Source: an uncultured Verrucomicrobiales bacterium (GTDB lineage: Bacteria > Verrucomicrobiota > Verrucomicrobiia > Verrucomicrobiales > Akkermansiaceae). Taken from it: a stretch of 60,623 nucleotides of DNA. Below the pieces are notes generated by a model that did not search any database, was not told where the DNA came from, and was given only the letters and a program-made list of their open reading frames with translations. Made by a program: the position numbers and the translations under genes. Shown piece after piece: positions 1 through 8,516 of the stretch. The stretch spans positions 1 through 60,623 of the forward strand of contig CAMQZC010000017.1 of NCBI GenBank assembly GCA_947039485.1. Reading direction: 5' to 3'. Each line of letters starts with the position of its first letter. Position 1 is the first letter of the stretch.

Positions 1-76
1 GTTGCCTGGCCAGTTCCGCTTTTAACTTTCGTTTCGCTCGGAGCCTTTCGGGCTTCCCCGTGTTGGGGTGCCGCTG

Positions 77-105
77 ATTATATAGATAAAAGCCCCTCAC
101 GTCAA
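77..105 (-). promoter_or_regulatory. Strong sigma70-type promoter firing out of the left end of the window
   Basis: Read on the minus strand, TTGACG (100-105) is followed by a 17-base spacer and a perfect TATAAT (77-82). The 40 bases upstream (106-145) are A/T-rich with A-tracts, like an UP element. The transcript would start near position 70 and leave the window. Its first 70 bases are GC-rich and carry a GCCCGAAAGGC-type hairpin. The strength of the promoter and the fact that the contig stops here suggest an rRNA or other stable-RNA operon, but no RNA gene is visible, so that identity is inference. Confidence 0.7.
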
Positions 106-289
106 GAAGCTTTTTGATGTTTTTTGTATTTTTATTGTGACGATTTCGTAAGACGCTATACATGAATAAAAACCGGGCTGCGCGAATACTTCATCCAAAT
201 GCAACATCTCCCATTGACTGTGTAATCTTGCGAAAAAAAGCCAAATTCTTCGACAATGGAGATGCAAAGCTGTGCAAAATAGGCTAGAA
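106..289. other. AT-rich intergenic stretch, no gene seen
   Basis: This stretch lies between the outward promoter and the decayed glyS copy. The part next to the promoter is A/T-rich and may act as its UP element. I see no coding frame of useful length, no tRNA and no clear terminator. Confidence 0.5.
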
Positions 290-750
290 GCAACTTAGCT
301 CGACGCAGTGCAGCCGATTTTTGACAGGGACACGCTCATGCCCCATACTATCGCGACGACTCAACATCACTATAGCGACTAACTGGGGAGCCTCATCACC
401 CTACTTCCCGAAGTCAGATGTAATGCAGAAAGGAGTAGCTGCCTCAATTTCATGTGAAATGCGGATTTTCTCTGCGCTCTTCTTGAGAAGGGGGGAGATA
501 ACAAGCTTGATGTGGCCCGCGGATGGGAGCGCAGCACAGCCGCCACATCACTCTTGCCACCCTTTCCCTCAGTTCCTCTCGCCCAAGTGCCCCCTAAGCT
601 CGCCTGAGCCACTCTGATGAGCAGGCAGGCCGCACGCTGTGCTCTAGGCAATACCTTACAGCTCCTGAATAATGATGGGGGAATCATCATCGCACTCATA
701 GGTCTTCATGGCGTAGAAGGCGCGATGACATCCGCTAAACGCCACATTTC
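290..750 (-). pseudogene. Decayed duplicate of the glyS 3' end
   Basis: This stretch aligns by eye with the last ~620 bases of the intact glyS (about 832-1454). Shared blocks include the tail with its stop (AACTTAG), TTGACAGGGACACGCTC against TTGACAGGTACACGCTC, ATGCAGAAAGGAGTA, TCTGCGCTCTTCTTGAGAAG, and CACTCTGATGAGCAG. The copy has lost roughly 70 bases (matching about 998-1072) and roughly 110 bases (about 1205-1325), and carries many substitutions and frame breaks. It lies directly downstream of glyS on the same strand, so it is best read as the eroded remains of a tandem duplication. Short open frames here are by-products of the decay. Confidence 0.85.
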
Positions 751-773
751 CCATCAACAGGGTGTCCTTGCAG

Positions 774-811
774 AAAACAAGCCCAGCTTCTCGCAAATCG
801 AGAAGCTGGGC
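774..811 (-). terminator. Terminator downstream of glyS
   Basis: A perfect 13-bp stem (781-793 with 799-811) encloses a 5-base loop. On the minus strand it is followed by TTGTTTT. It lies 25 bases past the glyS stop and separates the live gene from its decayed copy. Confidence 0.85.
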
Positions 812-835
812 TGAGTAAAATATACTAAAAGAAAC

Positions 836-2416
836 TTAGTGGATGCGCTTAAGCAACCAATGAAGCAGGTCCTTGACAGGTACACGCTCTTGCTCCATGC
901 TATCGCGATGGCGCAACGTCACTGTACCAGCTAGCTCAGGTGCCTCTTCACCCAGTGTCTCAAAGTCAACTGTGATGCAGAAAGGAGTACCTACCTCGTC
1001 TTGACGACGATAGCGACGACCCACAGCACCGCCTTCATCGTAGAAGACATTCATGAAGGGGCGAAGCTCTGCCTCGATTTCATGTGCAATGCGGACTTGC
1101 TCTGCGCTCTTCTTGAGAAGGGGGAAGATAGCAACCTTAATAGGTGCCATGCGTGGATGGAAGTGCATCACCGTGCGGACATCGCTCTTGCCATTCTTGC
1201 CGAGTTCTTCCTCGTCATAGGCCTCACAAATCACAGCCAGCACCGTACGGTCGCAGCCAGCAGAGGGCTCAACAACATGCGGGATAAACTTCTCACGTGT
1301 CACCTCGTCAAAGTACTCCATTGGCTTGCCTGATCCACTCTGATGAGCAGTCAAGTCGTAAGCTGTGCGGTAGGCAATACCTTGCAGTTCCTGAATACCA
1401 AAGGGGAAATCATATTCGAGGTCATAGGTCTTCTTGGCGTAGAAGGCGCGCTCGCCATCGGGCACATCAAGGATATGTATCTTCTTGCGGGGGATACCGA
1501 TTTCCTCATAGAAGCAGAGGCAGCGCTCAAGCCATTCATCGGTGAGGCGCATACCGTCTTCTTCACGGCAGAAGTACTCAATCTCCATTTGCTCAAACTC
1601 ACGGGAGCGGAAGGTGAAGTTACGTGGGTTAATCTCATTGCGGAAGGATTTACCGATCTGAGCGATACCAAAGGGTATCTTCATACGGGAAGAATCCAAG
1701 ATGTTCTTGTACTGGCAAAAGATGCTCTGAGCGGTCTCAGGGCGTAACCAACCGGTAGCGTTGGGATCATTGTCATCTGAGGTCGCGCCAATCTTTGTCT
1801 TGAACATGAGGTTGAACTCACGAGCCTCGTTGACGAGGGAGCCATTGGCGGGGTTGTAGCGGATGCTATCGCGTACTTCCTCGGCACTTTCATCAATAAG
1901 TTCAAGTTCCTTGGGCAGCACGTTCTTACCAGCGAGCTGGCTGTAGTATTGCAAGGCGGACTTACGAGCGGATTTGGTAGCTTTTTCATCACCTGTTGGG
2001 ACCAACATGGAGAATTCCTTGCTGCTGCTCCAGCTGTCATCAGCCTTGCGAGCACCCTTCCACCAAAGAGCTGTACCGCTCTGTGGATCAATTTGGTCGG
2101 CACGGAGACGAGCCTTGCTCAGGAGACAGTCGCAGAGAGGGTCTGAGAAGCCACCTACGTGACCTGAGGCCACAAGAACAGAATTATGCGTGAGGATTGA
2201 GCCGTCCATACCCACGATATCGGGGCACTCTTGGACGTGGCGACGCCACCAGTAATCCTTAAGGTTGCGCTTGAGCTCGGCGCCTAATGGACCGTAGTCC
2301 CAGCAACCATTGAGACCGCCGTATATCTCAGCGGCTTGAAAGATAAATCCGCGGCGTTTGCAAAGGCTCACAATTTTTTCCATGCGAGCGGGGTCAGTAT
2401 GTGTACGATCTGCCAT
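836..2416 (-). CDS. glyS: Glycyl-tRNA synthetase, alpha-2 dimer type
   Basis: Class II aminoacyl-tRNA synthetase that charges tRNA-Gly in the cytoplasm; 526 residues, as expected for the single-chain form. The N-terminus has the usual RRGFIFQAAEIYGG and CWDYGPLG. Motif 2 reads FRNEINPRNFTFRSREFEQMEIEYF. The end carries the anticodon-binding domain (KVAIFPLLKK ... YDEGGAVGRRYRRQDE, GTPFCITVDF). I start at 2416 (MADRTHTDP) because the next ATG upstream (2428) overlaps the TACAAT of a good promoter (TTGCTT at 2449-2454, 16-base spacer, -10 at 2427-2432). This leaves a leader of only a few bases and no Shine-Dalgarno sequence. A degraded copy of its 3' end lies downstream. Confidence 0.96.
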   Translation of the reverse strand: MADRTHTDPARMEKIVSLCKRRGFIFQAAEIYGGLNGCWDYGPLGAELKRNLKDYWWRRHVQECPDIVGMDGSILTHNSVLVASGHVGGFSDPLCDCLLSKARLRADQIDPQSGTALWWKGARKADDSWSSSKEFSMLVPTGDEKATKSARKSALQYYSQLAGKNVLPKELELIDESAEEVRDSIRYNPANGSLVNEAREFNLMFKTKIGATSDDNDPNATGWLRPETAQSIFCQYKNILDSSRMKIPFGIAQIGKSFRNEINPRNFTFRSREFEQMEIEYFCREEDGMRLTDEWLERCLCFYEEIGIPRKKIHILDVPDGERAFYAKKTYDLEYDFPFGIQELQGIAYRTAYDLTAHQSGSGKPMEYFDEVTREKFIPHVVEPSAGCDRTVLAVICEAYDEEELGKNGKSDVRTVMHFHPRMAPIKVAIFPLLKKSAEQVRIAHEIEAELRPFMNVFYDEGGAVGRRYRRQDEVGTPFCITVDFETLGEEAPELAGTVTLRHRDSMEQERVPVKDLLHWLLKRIH

Positions 2417-2426
2417 AACGTGGGAC

Positions 2427-2454
2427 ATTGTAACACAAAAAGCCCCCTAAGCAA
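2427..2454 (-). promoter_or_regulatory. glyS promoter
   Basis: On the minus strand TTGCTT, a 16-base spacer and TACAAT, with the chosen glyS ATG ten bases beyond the -10 box. The box overlaps the alternative upstream ATG, which argues against that start. Confidence 0.6.
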
Positions 2455-2497
2455 GAGAATAAGGCTAAGCAATGACGCGGATATTTCTTTTATCTCC

Positions 2498-3832
2498 TTA
2501 ACTAATCCCAAAGAGAGAACGGTAGGTCTGGAGCGACTTGGAGTCCGTCATCTCCGAGATATAATCAAGCATGCACTGGAAGCGCTCCTTCTCCTCCATC
2601 TCTGGCCCTGACTTGAGTGGCTTGAGCTGCGACTCTAGCATACTGCCCAGAGTGCTAGTGGGATCTATCACCCATTCCATGAAGAGATCAATGAGTTTTT
2701 TGATGACCTGATAGCCTGCCAGCTCCACGCTCACGACCTGCTCATGGCGGTAGATGGATTTGAAGGAAAAATCCTCGAGCGCAGCATGAGCCGCGCCCAT
2801 GGTACTCATCTTGATGAGCGACTGGCTGAGATTGCCATCGCGCAGCTCGGCTAGATGATCCACCATACAATGATTTATCGCATCAATGCAGCAACCCACC
2901 GCAATGGCACGCATCGCGCGGATAGCGGACTTGTCACCCTCCTCGCGGCGAATCTTATTGCAGTAATCAACGGCGGAGTCATCCACCAGCATCCCCAGTT
3001 GTGCAGAGGCCTCATCATAGCTAATCACCTGCGAGACGCAGGCATCCTCAATATCAGCGATGAGGTAGCTGATATCATCTGCCGCCTCCATTAGATAGGA
3101 GAGGGGATGGCGGTACCATGCAGGGAGCAAGCTCTGCATCGTACGCAGTCCGACCTGCTTTGCCACCAACTCAAAGGAACCAAGCTCGCTGTCATAAATG
3201 CCAAACTTCTTGCAACCCACATAGAGAGAATTATCCTGCAGCTGCAATTCACGTGCTGAGTCGCTAGCCGCGCGAATGCAGGGGTACTTGCTAAAGGCCG
3301 CCAGACTCGCCACCGTGAGATCTAGCCCACAGTTACGCATGGGGTCGCAGGTGCTGGTCAAGAGGCGAAAACCCTGCGCATTACCCTCAAAAATAAAGCC
3401 TTGATAGGGGGTGCCTTGAAGCGATGCGGATATGGCATCCTCACCGCTGTGACCAAAGGGGGGATTGCCCAGATCATGGGCGAGGCAGGCTGTGGCGACG
3501 AGCTCTCCCATATCCGCGATGAGGCTATGGGGATTGCTCACGATACTTGTATCCTGCGCCAGCAGCATGCCTGCAAGGCTCTGCCCCAGTGCGCGCCCCA
3601 CATTGGAGACCTCTAGGCTATGAGTCAGGCGTGTGCGCACATAGTCATTGCGCCCGAGGGGAAAGACCTGCGTCTTGTCCTGCATGCGGCGAAAGGCACT
3701 TGAGTAGAGTACGCGTCCGTAGTCGCGATTGAAGTCCGAGCGCGAAGCAGCCTTCCCTGAATTCACTCGACTAAGGCGTACGGGAGAAAGGAGTTGATTC
3801 CATTGGCAGGAGGTGGGGGCGGCATTGCTCAT
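2498..3832 (-). CDS. dgt: dGTP triphosphohydrolase (HD-domain dGTPase)
   Basis: Hydrolyses dGTP, and in relatives other dNTPs, to nucleoside and triphosphate, so it sets dNTP pool balance. The 444-residue product has the N-terminal block NRDYGRVLYSSAFRRMQDKTQVFPL, then RTRLTHSLEVSNVGR supplying the first metal-binding His, the HD pair in LAHDLGNPPFGHSGEDA, and a second conserved zone around YLMEAADDISYLIADIEDA. Length and motif order fit the long dGTPase subfamily. The frame is open to a TTG at 3850, but the -10 box TATGAT (3839-3844) ends exactly six bases before the ATG at 3832, so I use that ATG. It diverges from the glycoside hydrolase gene at 3924. Confidence 0.93.
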   Translation of the reverse strand: MSNAAPTSCQWNQLLSPVRLSRVNSGKAASRSDFNRDYGRVLYSSAFRRMQDKTQVFPLGRNDYVRTRLTHSLEVSNVGRALGQSLAGMLLAQDTSIVSNPHSLIADMGELVATACLAHDLGNPPFGHSGEDAISASLQGTPYQGFIFEGNAQGFRLLTSTCDPMRNCGLDLTVASLAAFSKYPCIRAASDSARELQLQDNSLYVGCKKFGIYDSELGSFELVAKQVGLRTMQSLLPAWYRHPLSYLMEAADDISYLIADIEDACVSQVISYDEASAQLGMLVDDSAVDYCNKIRREEGDKSAIRAMRAIAVGCCIDAINHCMVDHLAELRDGNLSQSLIKMSTMGAAHAALEDFSFKSIYRHEQVVSVELAGYQVIKKLIDLFMEWVIDPTSTLGSMLESQLKPLKSGPEMEEKERFQCMLDYISEMTDSKSLQTYRSLFGIS

Positions 3833-3838
3833 GAGCTT

Positions 3839-3868
3839 ATCATAACACAAGGCGAGCGGCTCTTACAA
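3839..3868 (-). promoter_or_regulatory. dgt promoter, leaderless geometry
   Basis: Minus strand: TTGTAA (3863-3868), 18-base spacer, TATGAT (3839-3844), then six bases (3833-3838) to the ATG. The predicted transcription start is the A of the start codon. Confidence 0.6.
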
Positions 3869-3889
3869 TACCCGAGTGAGCCCGAGTCG

Positions 3890-3917
3890 TTGACAAATCA
3901 GCATCTTGTGCTATGCT
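3890..3917 (+). promoter_or_regulatory. Promoter of the secreted glycoside hydrolase gene, leaderless geometry
   Basis: TTGACA (3890-3895), 16-base spacer, TATGCT (3912-3917), then six bases (TCTAAG) and the ATG at 3924. It lies back-to-back with the dgt promoter. Confidence 0.65.
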
Positions 3918-3923
3918 TCTAAG

Positions 3924-6062
3924 ATGACCTCGATTCCACATAGCCTTCTATTGCTCGCTGCTACTCTACCCTGCTTGGGGCAATCTATCGAGCGCAAAGT
4001 GCAAGATGAAATGGGACTCTGGGGGCAACACCCTCAATCCGCCATCAGCGAAAAAAACATCTTCTTAAACGCCAACGTTAGCGCCTCTGGGCACTGGGGC
4101 AACGATACGCCCAACAAGGCCACCGATGGCATCATCGAGCCAGATGCCCACTGGAGCTGTGAGGGGCTGCCCGCATGGCACCAAGTTGACTTGGGGCTGC
4201 CCAAGACCATTGAGCGCATTAAAATCTGGCCTTACTGGAAAGATGGGCGCATCTACAAATACATCATTGAGGGCTCTCTTGATGGCAAGAATTGGCAAAT
4301 GCTCGTTGACCAAAGTGCTAACTCAATCTCAGGCACGGCCGAGGCTCAGAGCTACAACTTCAAGCCAAGCCTTGTGCGCTACATACGCAGCAGCTTCCTC
4401 GACAACTCGATGGGCAAAACGAGCGGTGCTCACATCGTCGAAATCCAAGGATATGAGAAAGCCCGAGACAACAGGCTACGCGCCACGGCCTACAGCGACA
4501 GCCTGCGCCTCCCATGGACGGGGAATGTGACAGCAGCTCCCCTGCCCGACAACAAAATCGCGCTCTCGGGCTGGCGAGGAGAGCGCGTTAACGCTCAAAT
4601 TCTCATCCAATCCGATCAAGCCATCCGTCAGCTGCAGGTACAGGGCGGCAAGCTCAAGGGCGTGGATGGCAGCATTGCAATCAAGGCTAATTTTGTCAAG
4701 TTCACCAAGGCCAACGGCACACCAACCGCGGATATCATCAGCAACAAGAGCCGCGAGATGATCGACAATGCCGCAGGAATCAACCGCAGCGTCTGGGTGA
4801 GCCTCGACATCCCAACCAACGCCAAGCCCGGTCTCTATGAGGGGCTTCTGCGCATCGTGGCTGAGGGTATCGCCCCCCAAACCATCCCCGTAAGCCTGCA
4901 AGTCCAGTCTCAGACGCTGCCCAAGCCTCAGGACTGGGGCATCCACCTCGATATCTGGCAGCACCCCGATGCCGTGGCCCGCTGGCACGGTGTGGAGATG
5001 TGGTCTGATGAGCACTTTGCCCTCATGAAGCCGCTGATGCAACGCCTCGCGCAGGCTGGTCAAAAGGTCATCACCGCCACCATCATTGATGAGGCGTGGA
5101 ACGGCCAGACTTACGACCGCTTTGGCTCGATGGTCGAGTGGATCAAGCAGCCCGATGGCAGCATGCGCTGGGACTACAGCATCTTCGACAAGTGGGTTAA
5201 TTTCATGATGAATGAGGTTGGCATCAAGAATCAAATCTCCTGCTACACCATGCTGCCATGGTCCATGAAGCTGCGCGTCTACAATGAAGCCACGAGCTGC
5301 TACGAATTCATCGAGATGAAGCCCGGCGATCGCTCCTTTGATGCCATCTGGGCTCCCTTCCTCGAAGACTTTAGCAAGCATATCAAAGCTAAGGGCTGGG
5401 AGAAAATTACAGGCATCGGCATTGATGAGCGTCCTGACTACATGGTGCGCGCCGCACGCAAGGTTCTCGCGAAGCACGGTCCTAACTTCAAGATTATCTC
5501 CGCGGTGAACGCCCCCTCCAAGACGACCGATATTGTCGATGATATGTCACCGATTATCTACCACACATCCACACTCAACGAGCAAGCCCTCGCCAAGCGT
5601 CGTGCGCAGAACAAGATGACGACCTTCTACGTCTGCACGGTACCAGCGCATCCCAACAACTTCACCGCATCCCCCCTGATGGAGTCCGAGTGGCTGGGTA
5701 TCTTTGCGGCTCTGCATGATTTTGACGGATTCCTACGCTGGGCTTACAACTCGTGGAACCGCAACCCCTACGAGACAACTAAGTTTGGCAACTGGCCTGA
5801 TGGTGATGCCTTCCTCCTCTACCCCGGCAACCTGAGTTCCCTGCGATTTGAGAAGATGCGCGACGGCTACGAGGAGTTTGAGAAGCTACGCCTCATCCGC
5901 GAGGCCGCTAAGAGCAATCCTGAACTCAAGGCTCTCTATGATCACTTCATCAGCGCCATGCAGCCCTACTTTGACAAGAAAAAGACGGGTAGCCTCGACT
6001 ACGCCGCAGGCATCAAGGCCTACCGCGAGGGATTCAAGAACTTGGAGACGGCATTCAAATAA
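3924..6062 (+). CDS. Secreted glycoside hydrolase-like protein: F5/8 type C domain plus DUF4091-like domain
   Basis: A 712-residue exported protein. MTSIPHSLLLLAATLPCLG is a typical signal peptide. Residues ~40-170 form a discoidin/F5/8C carbohydrate-binding domain (NKATDGIIEPDAHWSCEG, WHQVDLG, SLDGKNWQMLV, VRYIRSSFLDNS). A beta-rich linker follows (~190-330), then a TIM-barrel-like region ending in the DUF4091 signature: IGIDERPDYM, FLRWAYNSWNRNPYETTKF, GDAFLLYPG, SLRFEKMRDGYEEFE. The acidic residues of GIDERP may be catalytic (inference). Relatives are predicted polysaccharide or glycoprotein-glycan hydrolases; the substrate cannot be told from sequence. ATG 3924 is preferred over TTG 3906, which overlaps the promoter. 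Confidence 0.85.
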   Translation: MTSIPHSLLLLAATLPCLGQSIERKVQDEMGLWGQHPQSAISEKNIFLNANVSASGHWGNDTPNKATDGIIEPDAHWSCEGLPAWHQVDLGLPKTIERIKIWPYWKDGRIYKYIIEGSLDGKNWQMLVDQSANSISGTAEAQSYNFKPSLVRYIRSSFLDNSMGKTSGAHIVEIQGYEKARDNRLRATAYSDSLRLPWTGNVTAAPLPDNKIALSGWRGERVNAQILIQSDQAIRQLQVQGGKLKGVDGSIAIKANFVKFTKANGTPTADIISNKSREMIDNAAGINRSVWVSLDIPTNAKPGLYEGLLRIVAEGIAPQTIPVSLQVQSQTLPKPQDWGIHLDIWQHPDAVARWHGVEMWSDEHFALMKPLMQRLAQAGQKVITATIIDEAWNGQTYDRFGSMVEWIKQPDGSMRWDYSIFDKWVNFMMNEVGIKNQISCYTMLPWSMKLRVYNEATSCYEFIEMKPGDRSFDAIWAPFLEDFSKHIKAKGWEKITGIGIDERPDYMVRAARKVLAKHGPNFKIISAVNAPSKTTDIVDDMSPIIYHTSTLNEQALAKRRAQNKMTTFYVCTVPAHPNNFTASPLMESEWLGIFAALHDFDGFLRWAYNSWNRNPYETTKFGNWPDGDAFLLYPGNLSSLRFEKMRDGYEEFEKLRLIREAAKSNPELKALYDHFISAMQPYFDKKKTGSLDYAAGIKAYREGFKNLETAFK

Positions 6063-6159
6063 GGCTCTTCTTTGGCGAGCACATCCCTTTCTGCTCGATG
6101 CTCTTTATTCTAAATACAGGCAGACTGTAGCCGAGAACTGTACCATGCGCGATTCAAGC

Positions 6160-6189
6160 TTGACCCGACGGCTTGGTGCGTGGTAGAGT
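6160..6189 (+). promoter_or_regulatory. Probable promoter of the MFS permease gene
   Basis: TTGACC (6160-6165), 18-base spacer, TAGAGT (6184-6189), with the ATG 12 bases further at 6202. The leader would be about six bases with no ribosome-binding site. Confidence 0.45.
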
Positions 6190-6201
6190 GGACTTCATCC
6201 T

Positions 6202-7761
6202 ATGAGCCAAGAATCTACCCGCGATCTCACACCCGTTGTCCCCAAGCGTCTGCGCAGCACCTTCTTCATGCTGGTGGGCTGCCTCATGATTGCCGCCGCC
6301 GCCTGCCTCTTCATCCATGGCTTTAATCATGATTTCGAAAGCTTCGCGATCAAAGCCATGGGTAAAGATTGTTTTCACCATGTGACCATCGCGCCCGTAT
6401 TACTCATGGCACTCGCACTATGCTCGGCTATTTGCCTCCCGCTGCTGGCGAGCATCATCATGATTGAGTTCTCCTTCCGCGCGGTTCGTATGACCTCTAT
6501 CTCAATGATGGCTCTGGCAGCCCTACTGGTCGCGCCTGCTTACTTGATGGCTAGCTCGACTCTCTATGTGTCAGTGTTGCTTCTCTTTGGCTGCTCAATT
6601 TTATTACTTGGTACCTGCTGCAATCCTAATGTGCTCTTGATAGCCTCCCCCAAGACGGCCATTCGCCGCCTCAACTTCGCGCACTGCTTCACGCCTTTTG
6701 CGGGGATTATCTGCTTGCTGATTTTCTTTGCTGCGCTCCCCGCGGCTCTGGATAGAGAGTCCCCATCGATCAATTCACAGCCTATAAATCTCGCACTCTC
6801 CACGACTGATATCCTGCTGATGTCGGCTCCTTATGCGCTGGTCTTTTTATTCAGCCTCATGCTCTGCAAGCGTGTCTGGTGCCATAAGGACGTGGGCGAT
6901 CAGCTGCAAGATACAGCGAGCAAACGCCTCTGGACGATCCCCGTCTATCTGCTCTGTGTGACAACAGCTACTACGCTCCTTGTGGCCTTCTTCCTTGCAG
7001 CGGTAGAACACTCAGAACTGATACCGCCAACGCTTGTTCGCATCGCGAGGATGATGCTTGGCAATGTGATTTTCCTCTTTCTGGTGGTTTGCATCGCTGC
7101 GATGATGCTAGGCAATGTGATTTTCCTCCTTCTGGTGGGGAGCTACCGCAGGCTCCTCTTTGCGCTCATCCGCAAACCTCGCTTCATTTTTGGATCACTC
7201 ACACTGATGATTGTCTCGGCTCTGATGGCGCAGGTGGGCATGGGTCTAATCAAGGATATCGCCACAGTGCAGTCGATGCGCGATCCTCGCTTTATCTGCC
7301 TTTTCTTGGTGATGGCGAGTCTGATGTTGGGGCGCTGGCTTGGTACTTTCTTGATGAAGAAGCACAGCCCCAAGAAATTACTCATGATCTACTCAACTGG
7401 CGCTATCCTCTGTGGCATAGCGGCTCTGTGCATCTCATCGACGCCTCTCTACCTTGGCAGTTTTCCAATGCTTGATATCATTAATATGCTCTCCTGCTTC
7501 TGCATGGGTATTATGTTCCCCACGATTTACGCTGATACGATGTCTGGACTGACAGATACGCAGATGAAGCTTGCAACCTCATGGCTTAGTTTCTTAATCC
7601 TCATCGGCACGATGATCATCCCTACACTTTTCACCTCGTTGCAGGACTCTATCCTACCACCTTGCCAGCAGGCTAATATGCCAATGACGAACGCACCCCT
7701 CTTGATAGGCACGCTACTCGTCCTTCTCTACGCGCTCTGCATGCGGAGGGCAAAGAGCTGA
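6202..7761 (+). CDS. MFS permease, FucP-like sugar transporter family (tentative)
   Basis: A polytopic inner-membrane protein of 519 residues with about 12-14 hydrophobic segments. Motifs recall the fucose/glucose:H+ symporter branch: NFAHCFTPFAGI in the N-terminal half, and MGIMFPTIYADTMSGL in the C-terminal half, like the MFPTIF...L signature of that family. Substrate is unknown; a sugar is plausible because a glycoside hydrolase gene lies immediately upstream. The oddity is a near-perfect in-frame 51-bp duplication (7040-7141). It repeats RMMLGNVIFLFLVVCIAA-like sequence and lengthens a membrane segment by 17 residues, which may affect function. Confidence 0.7.
   Translation: MSQESTRDLTPVVPKRLRSTFFMLVGCLMIAAAACLFIHGFNHDFESFAIKAMGKDCFHHVTIAPVLLMALALCSAICLPLLASIIMIEFSFRAVRMTSISMMALAALLVAPAYLMASSTLYVSVLLLFGCSILLLGTCCNPNVLLIASPKTAIRRLNFAHCFTPFAGIICLLIFFAALPAALDRESPSINSQPINLALSTTDILLMSAPYALVFLFSLMLCKRVWCHKDVGDQLQDTASKRLWTIPVYLLCVTTATTLLVAFFLAAVEHSELIPPTLVRIARMMLGNVIFLFLVVCIAAMMLGNVIFLLLVGSYRRLLFALIRKPRFIFGSLTLMIVSALMAQVGMGLIKDIATVQSMRDPRFICLFLVMASLMLGRWLGTFLMKKHSPKKLLMIYSTGAILCGIAALCISSTPLYLGSFPMLDIINMLSCFCMGIMFPTIYADTMSGLTDTQMKLATSWLSFLILIGTMIIPTLFTSLQDSILPPCQQANMPMTNAPLLIGTLLVLLYALCMRRAKS
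7040..7141 (+). repeat. 51-bp tandem duplication inside the MFS permease gene
   Basis: Units 7040-7090 and 7091-7141 both begin GCATCGC and share GATGATGCT, GGCAATGTGATTTTCCTC and TTCTGGTGG, with only a handful of differences. The duplication is in frame and adds 17 residues (MMLGNVIFL appears twice). Confidence 0.9.
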
Positions 7762-7839
7762 GCTACGAATTGATGCCTTAGCGATGCGGCATTTGTCCCC
7801 ATGTCGCTGAAGGCGCCGATCTAATTTCAAGACAATATA

Positions 7840-7874
7840 AAGGCCAACTACCGCATGGTAGTTGGCCTTTTTTC
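7840..7874 (+). terminator. Terminator after the MFS permease gene
   Basis: A perfect 13-bp stem (7840-7852 with 7857-7869), GCAT loop, then a T-tract. It sits between convergent genes and may also serve the minus-strand AP2-like gene. Confidence 0.9.
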
Positions 7875-7900
7875 ATCATTGGGTTATGTGGTGGGGGCGA

Positions 7901-8188
7901 TTAGTTATGAGCTGGGTCGGTTGCGGTCTCGGCCTCTTCATCCGTCTCAATGAGTCCGTGTTTGAACTGTTCAAACACGACTCGTGGGTCCTCAGGTGAT
8001 TGTTGGAGGGCATCAAAGATTTGATCACGCATCTCAATGGCAGCTTTAAATGCTTCTTCTTCACTGCCATATTGGCGGTCAGAGAAATATTTGGTGAATT
8101 GGTTCCATTTACGACAAATGCTCAGTCTCCATCCTTGGAAGGAAGTTGTCTCGTAAGTATAGCGGGTGATATTGCGTTGTGTGATCAT
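7901..8188 (-). CDS. Small AP2-domain-like protein, function unknown
   Basis: 95 residues from ATG 8188; a TTG at 8224 would add 12. Residues ~8-60 (TRYTYETTSFQGWRLSICRK, YFSDRQYGSEEEAFKAAIEMRDQI) show the pattern of an AP2/ERF-type DNA-binding fold: a three-stranded sheet with a central Trp, then the G-[ST]-xEEA-xxAA helix that follows the sheet. The rest is acidic (LIETDEEAETATDPAHN). Bacterial AP2 domains usually occur in mobile-element nucleases, but here no nuclease domain is attached. A stand-alone DNA-binding regulator is possible (inference). The neighbours give no functional clue. Confidence 0.55.
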   Translation of the reverse strand: MITQRNITRYTYETTSFQGWRLSICRKWNQFTKYFSDRQYGSEEEAFKAAIEMRDQIFDALQQSPEDPRVVFEQFKHGLIETDEEAETATDPAHN

Positions 8189-8458
8189 GGGTCTGTGTGG
8201 TTTTTGTTCTATTTTGTCGAACAATTAGTGTTCGGGCTCAGTAACAGATTGCCACAAACTGACAGAGTCATCAATCTAACTTGCTAACTATTAGACGTTA
8301 CAGCTTAACAAGAAGCTCAGGAAGCCCTATCCATATAGGGAAATGCCATCTAATGGTTAGGGTGAGGGCTAATAACCGTTAATAGGTATACCCACAAACG
8401 TGATACGCATCAGCAAAATATATTGTTTGATTGGGGATGTTCGGGGGTATAGGACGCC

Positions 8459-8494
8459 AACAAGCGCCGACTCCATCAGGAGGCGGCGCTTGTT
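8459..8494 (-). terminator. Hairpin downstream of gcvP
   Basis: An 11-bp stem AACAAGCGCCG / CGGCGCTTGTT with a smaller internal CTCC/GGAG pairing. It lies 22 bases past the gcvP stop. The T-tract on the minus strand is poor, so it may be a processing or partial terminator hairpin. The rest of 8225-8458 holds no gene that I can see. Confidence 0.5.
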
Positions 8495-8516
8495 ATTTGT
8501 GTTGTTTGAGGTCTTT

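Noticed and set aside
321..814. Small open frames of 65-106 residues near the left end
   Set aside because: They fall in the decayed glyS copy and in terminator sequence, with no independent support.
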